Positions 1-6,959 of a stretch of DNA of 64,000 nt are shown here, in pieces. The translations under genes and the position numbers were made by a program. Location: assembly GCF_018636735.1 (NCBI RefSeq), contig NZ_CP045200.1:1-64000 (forward strand), written 5' to 3'. Under the pieces are notes generated by a model. That model saw only the letters and a list, made by a program, of their open reading frames with translations. It was not told the DNA's origin and did not search any database. How positions within the stretch are numbered: the first letter of the stretch is position 1; each line of letters starts with the position of its first letter. Source of the stretch: Erythrobacter sp. 3-20A1M. Lineage in GTDB: Bacteria > Pseudomonadota > Alphaproteobacteria > Sphingomonadales > Sphingomonadaceae.

Positions 1-6
1 CATCTG

Positions 7-16
7 TGGACGCCCC
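7..16. repeat. IS subterminal inverted repeat, downstream copy
   Basis: TGGACGCCCC matches the complement of 1350-1359 exactly. The similarity continues more loosely inward (GCAGGATGC here against GGCGGCATC in the complement of the other end). Subterminal repeats of about this size mark IS1111-group elements. Confidence 0.7.
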
Positions 17-264
17 GCAGGATGCAAGCGGTATTTTGAGAGGTTTGGCACGTAGTCGGATGCTGCCATCTGTCCGGCCTCCTGGTGCAGCTTTTCGTGC
101 TGCGGGCCCGTATGGGAGTTCGCGGACCGGAACCACATCACCCGCAGCGTGCTGATGAAGCACGGTGGAAAGCCCTGGTTCTTCCGGTCCCGTCTCGCCG
201 ACTGTTTTGCCATACTCTCCTTCGTCCGCCTACGTCCTTCCGGCGACCTCTGGTCCGGCCCGGC
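17..264 (-). ncRNA. Candidate bridge RNA (seekRNA) region of the IS
   Basis: This non-coding stretch follows the transposase stop codon inside the element. In the IS1111 group the guide RNA that pairs with target and donor DNA is encoded on this side (established for the family). The sequence can fold: an 8-bp perfect stem (CCCGCAGC at 141-148 with GCTGCGGG at 99-106) encloses a 34-base loop, and a small hairpin (GTGCT at 149-153 with AGCAC at 159-163) sits beside it. A stem with a large internal loop is what a bridge RNA needs. RNA ends are unknown, and assignment rests on position and foldability only. Confidence 0.4.
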
Positions 265-1290
265 TTACGCCGCGACCGAGACCGGAGCCCTGTAATCCTC
301 GTTCTTCGTCAGCACTGCCCAGACGATGCGTGCGGTCTTGTTCGCGAGCGCCACCGTGACCAGCATGCGCGGCTTGCGCGCCATCATCTGTTCCAGCCAC
401 GATCCCGCGGGTGCGCCGCGCCTGCTTGCCTGGAGCACGACCGCACTGCTGCCGATGATCAGTAGCCGACGCAGCGTTCGCTCGCCCATCTTCGAGATCG
501 CGCCGAGCCTTTGCTTGCCGCCGGTCGAGTGCTGGCGCGGTGTAAGCCCGACCCATGCGGCAAAGTCGCGGCCCTTGGCAAAGGTGCCGGGCGGAGGTGC
601 AAGTGCGGTGATCGCGGTTGCCGTGATCGGTCCGATGCCCGGGATCGTCATCAGCCGCCGCGCGGTCTCGTCTTCGCGGGCACGCCGGGCGATCTCCCGA
701 TCAAGTTCGGCAATGCGCTCGCTCAGCACCGCCATCTGATCGAGCATTATCTCCAGTACCGGCCGTGCGCTCTCGGGAACTGCGCTTGGATCTTCAAGCA
801 GCGCAGCCAGCTTCTTCATGTGCGCCAGGCCTTGCGGCGCGATCCAGCCATGCTCGGTCATGTGACCGCGAACGGCGTTGCTGATCTGCGTGCGCTGCTT
901 GACCAGCAGGTCGCGGGCCCGGAACACCAGCGCGGCTGCTTGCTGCGCTTCGGTCTTTACTGGCACGAACCGCATGCTCGGGCGCTGCGCCGCCTCGCAG
1001 ATGGCTTCGGCATCCGCAGCATCGTTCTTCTGGCGCTTCACGAACGGTTTTACGTAAGCTGGAGCGATCAACCGGACCTCATGACCGAGCTTTGTCAGCT
1101 CACGCGCCCAGTGATGCGCGCCCCCGCACGCTTCCAGGACCACCTGGCAGGAGGGCTGCGAGGCAAAGAACGGCAAGAGCTTCGCCCTGCTGACTTTCTT
1201 GCGAAGCACCACACGGCCCGACGCATCGGCCCCGTGAACCTGGAAAACAGACTTTGCGATATCCAACCCGATGATGCTAACTTCCGACAT
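265..1290 (-). CDS. IS110 family transposase (DEDD recombinase)
   Basis: This is a 341-residue transposase that catalyses excision and insertion of the element. The N-terminal half is a RuvC-like DEDD domain: GLDIAKSVFQVHG holds the first Asp, LEACGGAHHWAREL the Glu, and KNDAADAEAI the last two Asp. The C-terminal Transposase_20 domain has the helix-hairpin-helix-like TIPGIGPITATAI and the block LTPRQHSTGGKQRLG, whose Ser is the expected catalytic nucleophile of the family. The ATG at 1290 is chosen over an upstream TTG because AGAGGAGG lies about six bases before it. Length and motifs look intact, so the enzyme may be active. Confidence 0.93.
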   Translation of the reverse strand: MSEVSIIGLDIAKSVFQVHGADASGRVVLRKKVSRAKLLPFFASQPSCQVVLEACGGAHHWARELTKLGHEVRLIAPAYVKPFVKRQKNDAADAEAICEAAQRPSMRFVPVKTEAQQAAALVFRARDLLVKQRTQISNAVRGHMTEHGWIAPQGLAHMKKLAALLEDPSAVPESARPVLEIMLDQMAVLSERIAELDREIARRAREDETARRLMTIPGIGPITATAITALAPPPGTFAKGRDFAAWVGLTPRQHSTGGKQRLGAISKMGERTLRRLLIIGSSAVVLQASRRGAPAGSWLEQMMARKPRMLVTVALANKTARIVWAVLTKNEDYRAPVSVAA

Positions 1291-1304
1291 GGACGCCTCC
1301 TCTC

Positions 1305-1329
1305 TAGTGGTGTTCAAACACCTCCACTA
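1305..1329. promoter_or_regulatory. Palindrome in front of the transposase gene
   Basis: GGTGTT-CA-AACACC at 1309-1322 is a perfect palindrome, flanked by TAGT (1305-1308) and ACTA (1326-1329). It lies directly upstream of the transposase ribosome-binding site, so it could be part of a junction promoter or limit translation of read-through transcripts. Function is inferred only. Confidence 0.3.
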
Positions 1330-1349
1330 TGGCACATAGATGCCGCCGG

Positions 1350-1359
1350 GGGGCGTCCA
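1350..1359. repeat. IS subterminal inverted repeat, upstream copy
   Basis: GGGGCGTCCA is the exact reverse complement of the copy at 7-16. It lies about 60 bases upstream of the transposase start codon. Confidence 0.7.
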
Positions 1360-1490
1360 ACCCATCACCCCAATTCCAGACCTTTATGATTACCACCCTT
1401 TGCTCGAACGCATCCCTCATTCCCTAGTCGGCGCTACCCCCGAGCCCCCATCACCTTCCCCCCGCCTGCGAGACGCGCTACGCGGCGGCC

Positions 1491-2060
1491 ATGCAGATTT
1501 GGACAGGCCTAGGAAATCCCGGACCGCAATATGCGCTCCACCGGCACAATGTCGGCTTCATGGCGTGTGACGTCATTGCGGAGATGCACGATTTCGGCAG
1601 CGTGCAGAAGAAGTTCTCCGGCTGGGTGCAGGAGGGGCGGATCGGTACCGAGAAGGTGCTGCTGCTGAAGCCCGCGACCTTCATGAACGAGAGCGGGCGC
1701 GCCGTGGGCGAGGCGCTGCGGTTCTACAAGCTGGGGCCGGAGGCGCTCACCGTCTTTCACGACGAGCTCGACCTCGCGCCGATGAAGGTGAAGGTGCGCA
1801 CCGGCGGCGGGCTGGCGGGGCATAACGGCCTGCGCAGCATCGACCAGCATATCGGGCCGGACTTTCGCCGCGTGCGGATCGGTATCGGGCACCCGGGGCA
1901 CAAAGACCGCGTGACCGGGCACGTTCTGGGCAACTACGCGAAGGCGGAGATGGACCCGCTGGCTGACATGCTCGCCGCGATCGGCGCGGAGGCCGACCGG
2001 CTGGCGGGGGGCGAGGACGAGCGCTTCATGAGCGACGTCGCCATGCGGCAGCAGGATTAG
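1491..2060 (+). CDS. pth: Peptidyl-tRNA hydrolase
   Basis: Pth releases tRNA from peptidyl-tRNA that drops off the ribosome. The 189-residue protein has the whole family signature: LGNPGPQY with Asn9, the catalytic His19 in HRHNVGF, Asn66 in FMNESG, the Asp in FHDELDL and the C-terminal substrate loop GGGLAGHNGLRS. Length is normal. No clear Shine-Dalgarno precedes the ATG, but no other start keeps the N-terminal strand. In many alphaproteobacteria pth follows rplY; here an IS element lies upstream instead, and rplY, if linked, would be outside the window. The stop overlaps the convergent lipoprotein stop by four bases. Confidence 0.96.
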   Translation: MQIWTGLGNPGPQYALHRHNVGFMACDVIAEMHDFGSVQKKFSGWVQEGRIGTEKVLLLKPATFMNESGRAVGEALRFYKLGPEALTVFHDELDLAPMKVKVRTGGGLAGHNGLRSIDQHIGPDFRRVRIGIGHPGHKDRVTGHVLGNYAKAEMDPLADMLAAIGAEADRLAGGEDERFMSDVAMRQQD

Positions 2061-2299
2061 TCGTCGAGCCCGTCGATGCTCATGTTCGGGTTCTTCGGTT
2101 GCCACCCCAGCGCGCCCATGCAGCCGATGAAGAACGCGGTCTGCTTGCCTTCCTGTGCATGGTTATCCGCCTGATCGAAGCAGGAGTTCTTCGCCTGATT
2201 GAACGGCGTCGTCGCCCCGCCATTCCACTCGTCGCTGTCGGTGGTCTTGCAACCCGACAGCAGGGCGAGCGCAGCGAGCGGGATGGCGATGCGGTACAT
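2057..2299 (-). CDS. Small hypothetical lipoprotein
   Basis: An 80-residue protein begins with a lipoprotein signal (MYRIAIPLAALALLSGC, lipobox LSGC). The remainder is short and polar, with two further cysteines (NSCFDQ and IGCMGALGW) that could form a disulfide in the periplasm. The ATG at 2299 is preferred to an upstream TTG because it gives a normal signal peptide. I do not recognise the family. It is convergent with pth, sharing the four bases TTAG. Confidence 0.7.
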   Translation of the reverse strand: MYRIAIPLAALALLSGCKTTDSDEWNGGATTPFNQAKNSCFDQADNHAQEGKQTAFFIGCMGALGWQPKNPNMSIDGLDD

Positions 2300-2431
2300 G
2301 CTGCGCAACTATCCCGGACTTGGCAATCGTGACAAGCGAAAGCCGTCCTTCGCGCGCGGGACTAGCCCTGCCCGCCCCGCCCCGCTAAGGCGCGCCCGAC
2401 CTTTCAATTTCACGATCTACCGGAGCCGACG

Positions 2432-3532
2432 ATGGGTTTTCGATGCGGGATCGTGGGCCTGCCCAATGTCGGCAAGTCCACGCTGTTCAATGCCTTGACC
2501 GAAACGCAGGCCGCGCAGGCGGCGAACTACCCCTTCTGCACGATCGAGCCCAATGTCGGGCAGGTCTCCGTGCCGGACGAGCGGCTGGAGAAGATCGCCA
2601 AGATCGCGGGCAGCGCGAAGGTCCTGCCGACCCAGCTCGCCTTCGTCGACATCGCCGGACTGGTCAAAGGGGCCAGTCAGGGCGAAGGGCTCGGCAACCA
2701 GTTCCTCGGCAATATCCGCGAGGTCGACGCGATCGTCCACGTCCTGCGCTGTTTCGAGGACGACGATATTCAGCACGTGTCGAACAAGGTCGATCCGATC
2801 GCCGATGCGGAGGTGGTGGAGACCGAGCTGATGCTCTCCGACCTCGAAAGCCTGGAGAAGCGCGTGCCCGCCGCGGCCAAGGGCGCGACCGGCGGCGACA
2901 AAGAAGCGAAGATCATGGCCAGCGTGCTTGGCCAGGCGCTCGACCTGCTGCGCGACGGCAAGCCCGCCCGACTGACACAGCCCAACGACGAGGAGGAGGC
3001 GCGGCTGTTCCGACAGGCGCAGCTCCTGACCGCCAAGCCCGTGCTGTATGTCTGCAATGTGGGTGAGGAAGACGCCGCCGAGGGCAACGCCTTCTCCGCC
3101 GAAGTCTTCGCCAAGGCGGAGCGCGAGGGGGCGGAGGCGGTGGTCGTCTCCGCCGCGATCGAGGCCGAGCTGGTGGCGATGGACCCGGGCGACCGTGCCG
3201 AATACCTCGCGGAGCTAGGCCTGACGGAAAGCGGCCTCTCCCGCGTGATCCGGGCAGGCTACAAGCTCCTCTCCCTCAACACCTTCTTCACTGCGGGGCC
3301 GAAAGAAACGCGCGCCTGGACCTTTCCCTCCGGGGCAAAGGCACCGCAGGCTGCGGGCGAGATCCATACCGATTTCGAGAAGGGCTTCATCCGGGCCGAG
3401 ACCATCGCCTACGACGACTACATCGCCCTGAATGGCGAAGCGGGCGCGCGCGAGGCGGGCAAACTGCGTCAGGAGGGGAAGGAGTACCTGGTGCAGGACG
3501 GCGACATCATGCTGTTCAAGTTCAACGTCTGA
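2432..3532 (+). CDS. ychF: Redox-regulated ATPase/GTPase YchF (Obg family)
   Basis: YchF/OLA1 is a universally conserved ribosome-associated P-loop NTPase. Visible motifs are Walker A GLPNVGKST near residues 8-16, the switch I region NYPFCTIEPNVG, Walker B DIAGLVKGAS, and NVGE in place of the usual NKxD; this replacement is known to give YchF its preference for ATP. The C-terminal TGS domain carries FFTAGPKETRAWTF and ends FEKGFIRAETI...LVQDGDIMLFKFNV. Its 366 residues match the family. It stands alone between a short intergenic region and the phosphoesterase gene. Confidence 0.97.
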   Translation: MGFRCGIVGLPNVGKSTLFNALTETQAAQAANYPFCTIEPNVGQVSVPDERLEKIAKIAGSAKVLPTQLAFVDIAGLVKGASQGEGLGNQFLGNIREVDAIVHVLRCFEDDDIQHVSNKVDPIADAEVVETELMLSDLESLEKRVPAAAKGATGGDKEAKIMASVLGQALDLLRDGKPARLTQPNDEEEARLFRQAQLLTAKPVLYVCNVGEEDAAEGNAFSAEVFAKAEREGAEAVVVSAAIEAELVAMDPGDRAEYLAELGLTESGLSRVIRAGYKLLSLNTFFTAGPKETRAWTFPSGAKAPQAAGEIHTDFEKGFIRAETIAYDDYIALNGEAGAREAGKLRQEGKEYLVQDGDIMLFKFNV

Positions 3533-3575
3533 CCTTGCCACGCAACCGTCACGACCGCGTCGTAGGGGCCTGAAC

Positions 3576-5132
3576 ATGATCACACGTCGCTCGCTCATCC
3601 GCACTACCGCCGTCGGCGCCGCCGCGGCGACCCTCTCCGCTCCCGCGATCCTTTCCGCACAAAGCTGGTTCGCGGAGTATCCGTTCAAGCTGGGCGTCGC
3701 GTCGGGCGATCCCGCCAGCGACGGTTTCGTGCTGTGGACGCGCCTCGCGCCCGATCCGTTCGGCCAGCATGCGGGCGTGCCGATGTCGGCCCTGCCGGTG
3801 GACTGGGAAGTGGCCGAGGACGACCGCTTCCGCACCATCGCTGCGAAGGGGACCGAGCTGGCCCGGCCGGAACTGGGCCACAGCGTCCATGTCGAAGTGG
3901 CCGGACTGAAGCCCGACCGCCCCTATTGGTACCGCTTCACCGTCGGTTCGGACCGGTCGCTCACCGGCCGCGCGCGGACGCTGCCCGTCGCCGGCACGCC
4001 GGTCGGCCAACTGCGCTTCGGCGTGTGCGGGTGCCAGCATTACGAAAGCGGTTTCTATACCGCCTATCGCGACATTGCGGAGGACGATCTCGCTTTCGTC
4101 TTCCACTATGGCGATTTCATGTACGAATATGCGTACGACTACAATTACGGCCCCGACCGCCTGCCGGTGCCCAAGGTGCGCGAGCATCGCCTGCGCGAGG
4201 TCGTCTCGCTGACCGATTACCGCCAGCATTATGCGCAGTACCTGCTCGATCTGGACCTGCAGGCGGCGCGCAGTTCGCAGGTTTTCCTGTCGACGTTTGA
4301 CGACCACGAGGTCCAAAACAACTGGGTGGACGATTTCGCGCAGGATCCCTCCATCCCGCCCGAGGTCTTCGCGCTGCGCCGCCAGGCCGCGATGCAGGCG
4401 TGGTACGAGAACATGCCCGTGCGCCGTTCGATGATCCCGCGCGGCGAACTGATCCTGGCCAACCGCCGCATCGCCTTCGGCGATCTGGCGGCGATCAACC
4501 TGCTCGACACGCGCAGCTTCCGCACCAACCAGCCCTGCGACGACAAATGGGGCGTGGAGCCGTGCGAAGCCGTGTTCGACAAGAACGCGCAGGTGCTGGG
4601 AGCGGCGCAGGAGAAGTGGCTCGACGACAACCTCGGGCGCAAGGACGCGCGCTGGAACTGCATCGCGCAGCAGATCATGATGATGCCGCTCAACCGGCGT
4701 ACCGACGACGACCAGCCCGAACTGATGTACAATCTGGATAGCTGGGCGGGTTACGCGGCACCGCGAGAACGGTTGATGGCGCGCCTTGCGAAGGTCGACA
4801 ACGCGGTGGTGCTCACCGGTGACGAGCATCAGAACTATGCCGGGCTCCTGATGTCGGGCGAGAAGCCGGTCGGCGTCGAATGCGTCGTAACCTCTGTCAG
4901 TAGCGGCGGCGACGGACAGGACCAGCGGCCCGGAAGCGACCGCATTCTCGCTGAGAACCCGCAGCTCCGCTTCATCAACGACCAGCGTGGCTATGGCGTT
5001 TGCTCCGTAACGCCGGAAAGCTGGCGGACGGACTTCATGGTGCTGGACCAGGTATCGAGCCGAGGCGGTACGCTCAGCCGCAGGGCCAGCGCCGAGATCG
5101 CGGCAGGACCGGCGAACCTTTCCATCGTTTGA
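3576..5132 (+). CDS. PhoD-like alkaline phosphatase/phosphodiesterase, Tat-exported
   Basis: This 518-residue secreted metallophosphoesterase of the PhoD family hydrolyses phosphomono- and diesters in the periplasm. The N-terminus MITRRSLIRTTAVGAAAATL is a twin-arginine signal, fitting export of a folded metal enzyme. A fibronectin-like N-domain (GHSVHVEVAGLKPDRPYWYR) precedes the catalytic domain, which shows FGVCGCQHYESGFYTAY, HYGDFMYEYAY, STFDDHEVQNNW and VVLTGDEHQNYAG, the usual metal-ligand blocks. The ATG at 3576 is chosen because it starts the Tat signal; the frame stays open upstream into ychF. No Pho box was identified. Confidence 0.9.
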   Translation: MITRRSLIRTTAVGAAAATLSAPAILSAQSWFAEYPFKLGVASGDPASDGFVLWTRLAPDPFGQHAGVPMSALPVDWEVAEDDRFRTIAAKGTELARPELGHSVHVEVAGLKPDRPYWYRFTVGSDRSLTGRARTLPVAGTPVGQLRFGVCGCQHYESGFYTAYRDIAEDDLAFVFHYGDFMYEYAYDYNYGPDRLPVPKVREHRLREVVSLTDYRQHYAQYLLDLDLQAARSSQVFLSTFDDHEVQNNWVDDFAQDPSIPPEVFALRRQAAMQAWYENMPVRRSMIPRGELILANRRIAFGDLAAINLLDTRSFRTNQPCDDKWGVEPCEAVFDKNAQVLGAAQEKWLDDNLGRKDARWNCIAQQIMMMPLNRRTDDDQPELMYNLDSWAGYAAPRERLMARLAKVDNAVVLTGDEHQNYAGLLMSGEKPVGVECVVTSVSSGGDGQDQRPGSDRILAENPQLRFINDQRGYGVCSVTPESWRTDFMVLDQVSSRGGTLSRRASAEIAAGPANLSIV

Positions 5133-5188
5133 TCATGGGCACGATCGGAGCCCCCGACCGTTGAGGCCGCAACGCAGGGGAGATTTTC

Positions 5189-6004
5189 ATGGTCGATAAG
5201 TCGGAGAAGTTCAGCTGGCTGGTGCGCGTGGGCTATTTCAGCCGCGCGATCTTCTACATCATGCTCGGGTTCCTCGCGCTGACCAATGCGAACCGGATCG
5301 CGGAAGGCACCGATGGGCTGTTCCAGGCGATCGAGGAATATCCCGCGGGCGAGGCGATGCTGTGGATTATGGCGGTAGGCCTGCTCGCCTATGCGCTGTT
5401 CCGGTTCTGCTCGCCCCTGTTCGATATCGAGAACACGGGCTCCGACGCGAAGGGCTGGGCCGAACGGATCGGACATGCCGGCAGCGGCATCGGCCACCTG
5501 ACGCTGGCATGGGCGGCGTTCCAGCTCGCGTCCAACGACACCTCCGGACATGGCGGCGAAAGCGGCGGTGGCGGGGCGGAACAAGCCGCGTCCAGCGTGC
5601 TGTCCTTCGAATTCGGCGGGATCGTCCTCGGCCTCTTGGGGCTCGCCTTCTTCGCCACCAGCCTATTCCAGTTCAAGAAGGGGCTGACCGGCGAGTTCAT
5701 GAACCGCATTTCCGCCTCCGCCCCCGATTTCACCCGCTGGTTGGGCGGTGCAGGCTATTGCGCGCGCGGGGTGGTCTATGCCGTGATCGGCCTGTCGCTG
5801 GTGAAAGCGGGGTTCTTCTCCGGCGGGGCCGACCAGATCAAGACCCTGGCCGATGCGGTTGCCGCGCTTGCGAGCACCGGCGTCCTGTTCAAGCTGACGG
5901 CGGTGGGCCTGTTGCTGTTCGGCCTCTTCAGCCTCATCCTGACCCGCTATCGCATCATTCCCGAGCTGGGCGAGAACGGCCGCGTACCGGCGTTCCGCGC
6001 CTGA
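5189..6004 (+). CDS. DUF1206 integral membrane protein
   Basis: The 271-residue protein is made of three repeated units, each with a pair of hydrophobic helices (for example YFSRAIFYIMLGFLALTNAN, then GYCARGVVYAVIGLSLVKAG). The repeated G-Y-x-A/S-R-G/A-x-x-Y pattern is typical of DUF1206. About six membrane segments are expected, with a Gly/Ser/Glu-rich linker near residues 120-135. Function is unknown. A good Shine-Dalgarno (GGGGAGA) precedes the ATG. It sits 14 bases before the MaoC gene and is probably cotranscribed with it. Confidence 0.85.
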   Translation: MVDKSEKFSWLVRVGYFSRAIFYIMLGFLALTNANRIAEGTDGLFQAIEEYPAGEAMLWIMAVGLLAYALFRFCSPLFDIENTGSDAKGWAERIGHAGSGIGHLTLAWAAFQLASNDTSGHGGESGGGGAEQAASSVLSFEFGGIVLGLLGLAFFATSLFQFKKGLTGEFMNRISASAPDFTRWLGGAGYCARGVVYAVIGLSLVKAGFFSGGADQIKTLADAVAALASTGVLFKLTAVGLLLFGLFSLILTRYRIIPELGENGRVPAFRA

Positions 6005-6018
6005 AGGCACAATCCGAG

Positions 6019-6483
6019 ATGAGGCATTTCGAGGATATCGACGTCGGGTCCCGCGAGAGCTTCGGTAGCTATAAGGTCACCCGCGATGAAGTGATCGACT
6101 TCGCCTCGCGTTACGACCCGCAGCCGTTCCACCTCGACGAGGAAGCCGCCGCGCAGACCTATTTCGGGCGGCTTTCGGCCAGCGGCTGGCATACCTGCGC
6201 CATGACCATGCGTATGATGGTCGACAATATGGGCGAGGACGCCACCGCCAGCCTGGGATCGCCGGGGATCGACGAGCTACGCTGGTTGCGGCCCGTCTAT
6301 CCCGGCGACACGCTGCGCTGCGAGAGCGAAGTGCTGGAAAAGCGGCGCAGCCGCTCTCGGCCCGAGATGGGCCTGTTCAAGTCACGGCTGAAGACGTTCA
6401 ACCAGCACGATGAAGCGGTGCTGGAAATGGTGTCGAACGGGCTAATCAAGGTGCGCGACCCAGCGGCACCGATGGAAAGCTAG
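6019..6483 (+). CDS. MaoC-like (R)-specific enoyl-CoA hydratase
   Basis: A single hot-dog domain of 154 residues. The hydratase-2 motif is present: YDPQPFHLDEEAA, with Asp33 and His38 as the expected catalytic pair, followed by FGRLSASGWHTCAM. The family hydrates trans-2-enoyl-CoA esters to (R)-3-hydroxyacyl-CoA; the true substrate cannot be read from the sequence. It follows the DUF1206 gene by 14 bases, and its stop shares CTAG with a convergent lipoprotein gene. Confidence 0.88.
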   Translation: MRHFEDIDVGSRESFGSYKVTRDEVIDFASRYDPQPFHLDEEAAAQTYFGRLSASGWHTCAMTMRMMVDNMGEDATASLGSPGIDELRWLRPVYPGDTLRCESEVLEKRRSRSRPEMGLFKSRLKTFNQHDEAVLEMVSNGLIKVRDPAAPMES

Positions 6484-6959
6484 TCCGTGTCCGGTCCCAC
6501 CCCGCGACAGTCTACCGTGCCTTCCTTCTGATAGATCACGCGGTCGTACCCGTCGGTCACCGTCAACAGCCCGACCGGCATGCCCGCCCGCTCCTCGCGG
6601 CTCTGCATGTGCAAGGTGAACGAGGCATTCGCACCGTCGTAGTTGCTCGGCAGCCCCACGTCGGTCTGCGGCGAACCGACATCGGGAGCGAAGCGATCCA
6701 TCGATCCATCGAGCTTCATGAACCCATACTGCGAACCCGCGAAGGCGATCACCGCGCCGGTTTTGCCATTTATGAAGCTACAGCCTTCGGGGTGGCTCTG
6801 CACCACCGCTTCCTCGAGCGGCTGCGGCGTGGCGGGTATGACAGCGGGGATCTGGTTCGCCTCGACCGCCGCAACCTTCGCCGCGTTGTCCTCCTCGCTT
6901 GGTTCTTCGCTGCACGCAGCCAGCCCCGCGATTGCCAGCAAAGGGAAAATCCAGCGCAT
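6480..6959 (-). CDS. Hypothetical lipoprotein downstream of mutL
   Basis: A 159-residue protein with a lipoprotein signal (MRWIFPLLAIAGLAACSEE, lipobox LAAC). The mature part is acidic at first, then has SHPEGCSFINGKTGAVIAFAG and SFTLHMQSREERAG, a beta-rich look without a family I recognise. Its ATG overlaps the mutL stop by one base (TGATG), so it is translationally coupled to mutL although the functions seem unrelated. The gene ends in a shared CTAG with the MaoC gene. Confidence 0.75.
   Translation of the reverse strand: MRWIFPLLAIAGLAACSEEPSEEDNAAKVAAVEANQIPAVIPATPQPLEEAVVQSHPEGCSFINGKTGAVIAFAGSQYGFMKLDGSMDRFAPDVGSPQTDVGLPSNYDGANASFTLHMQSREERAGMPVGLLTVTDGYDRVIYQKEGTVDCRGVGPDTD

Larger units (their letters stand above)
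7..1359 (-). mobile_element. IS110-family insertion sequence (IS1111-like)
   Basis: One transposase gene on the minus strand is flanked by matching subterminal inverted repeats (TGGACGCCCC at 7-16 and its complement at 1350-1359). About 250 bases of non-coding DNA lie downstream of the transposase and only about 60 upstream. Subterminal repeats and a long non-coding 3' side are the known layout of the IS1111 subgroup of IS110. The exact tips are not defined, because members of this family insert without the usual terminal repeats; the downstream tip may lie a few bases outside the window. The element sits just upstream of pth. Whether it interrupts a gene to the left cannot be seen. Confidence 0.75.
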
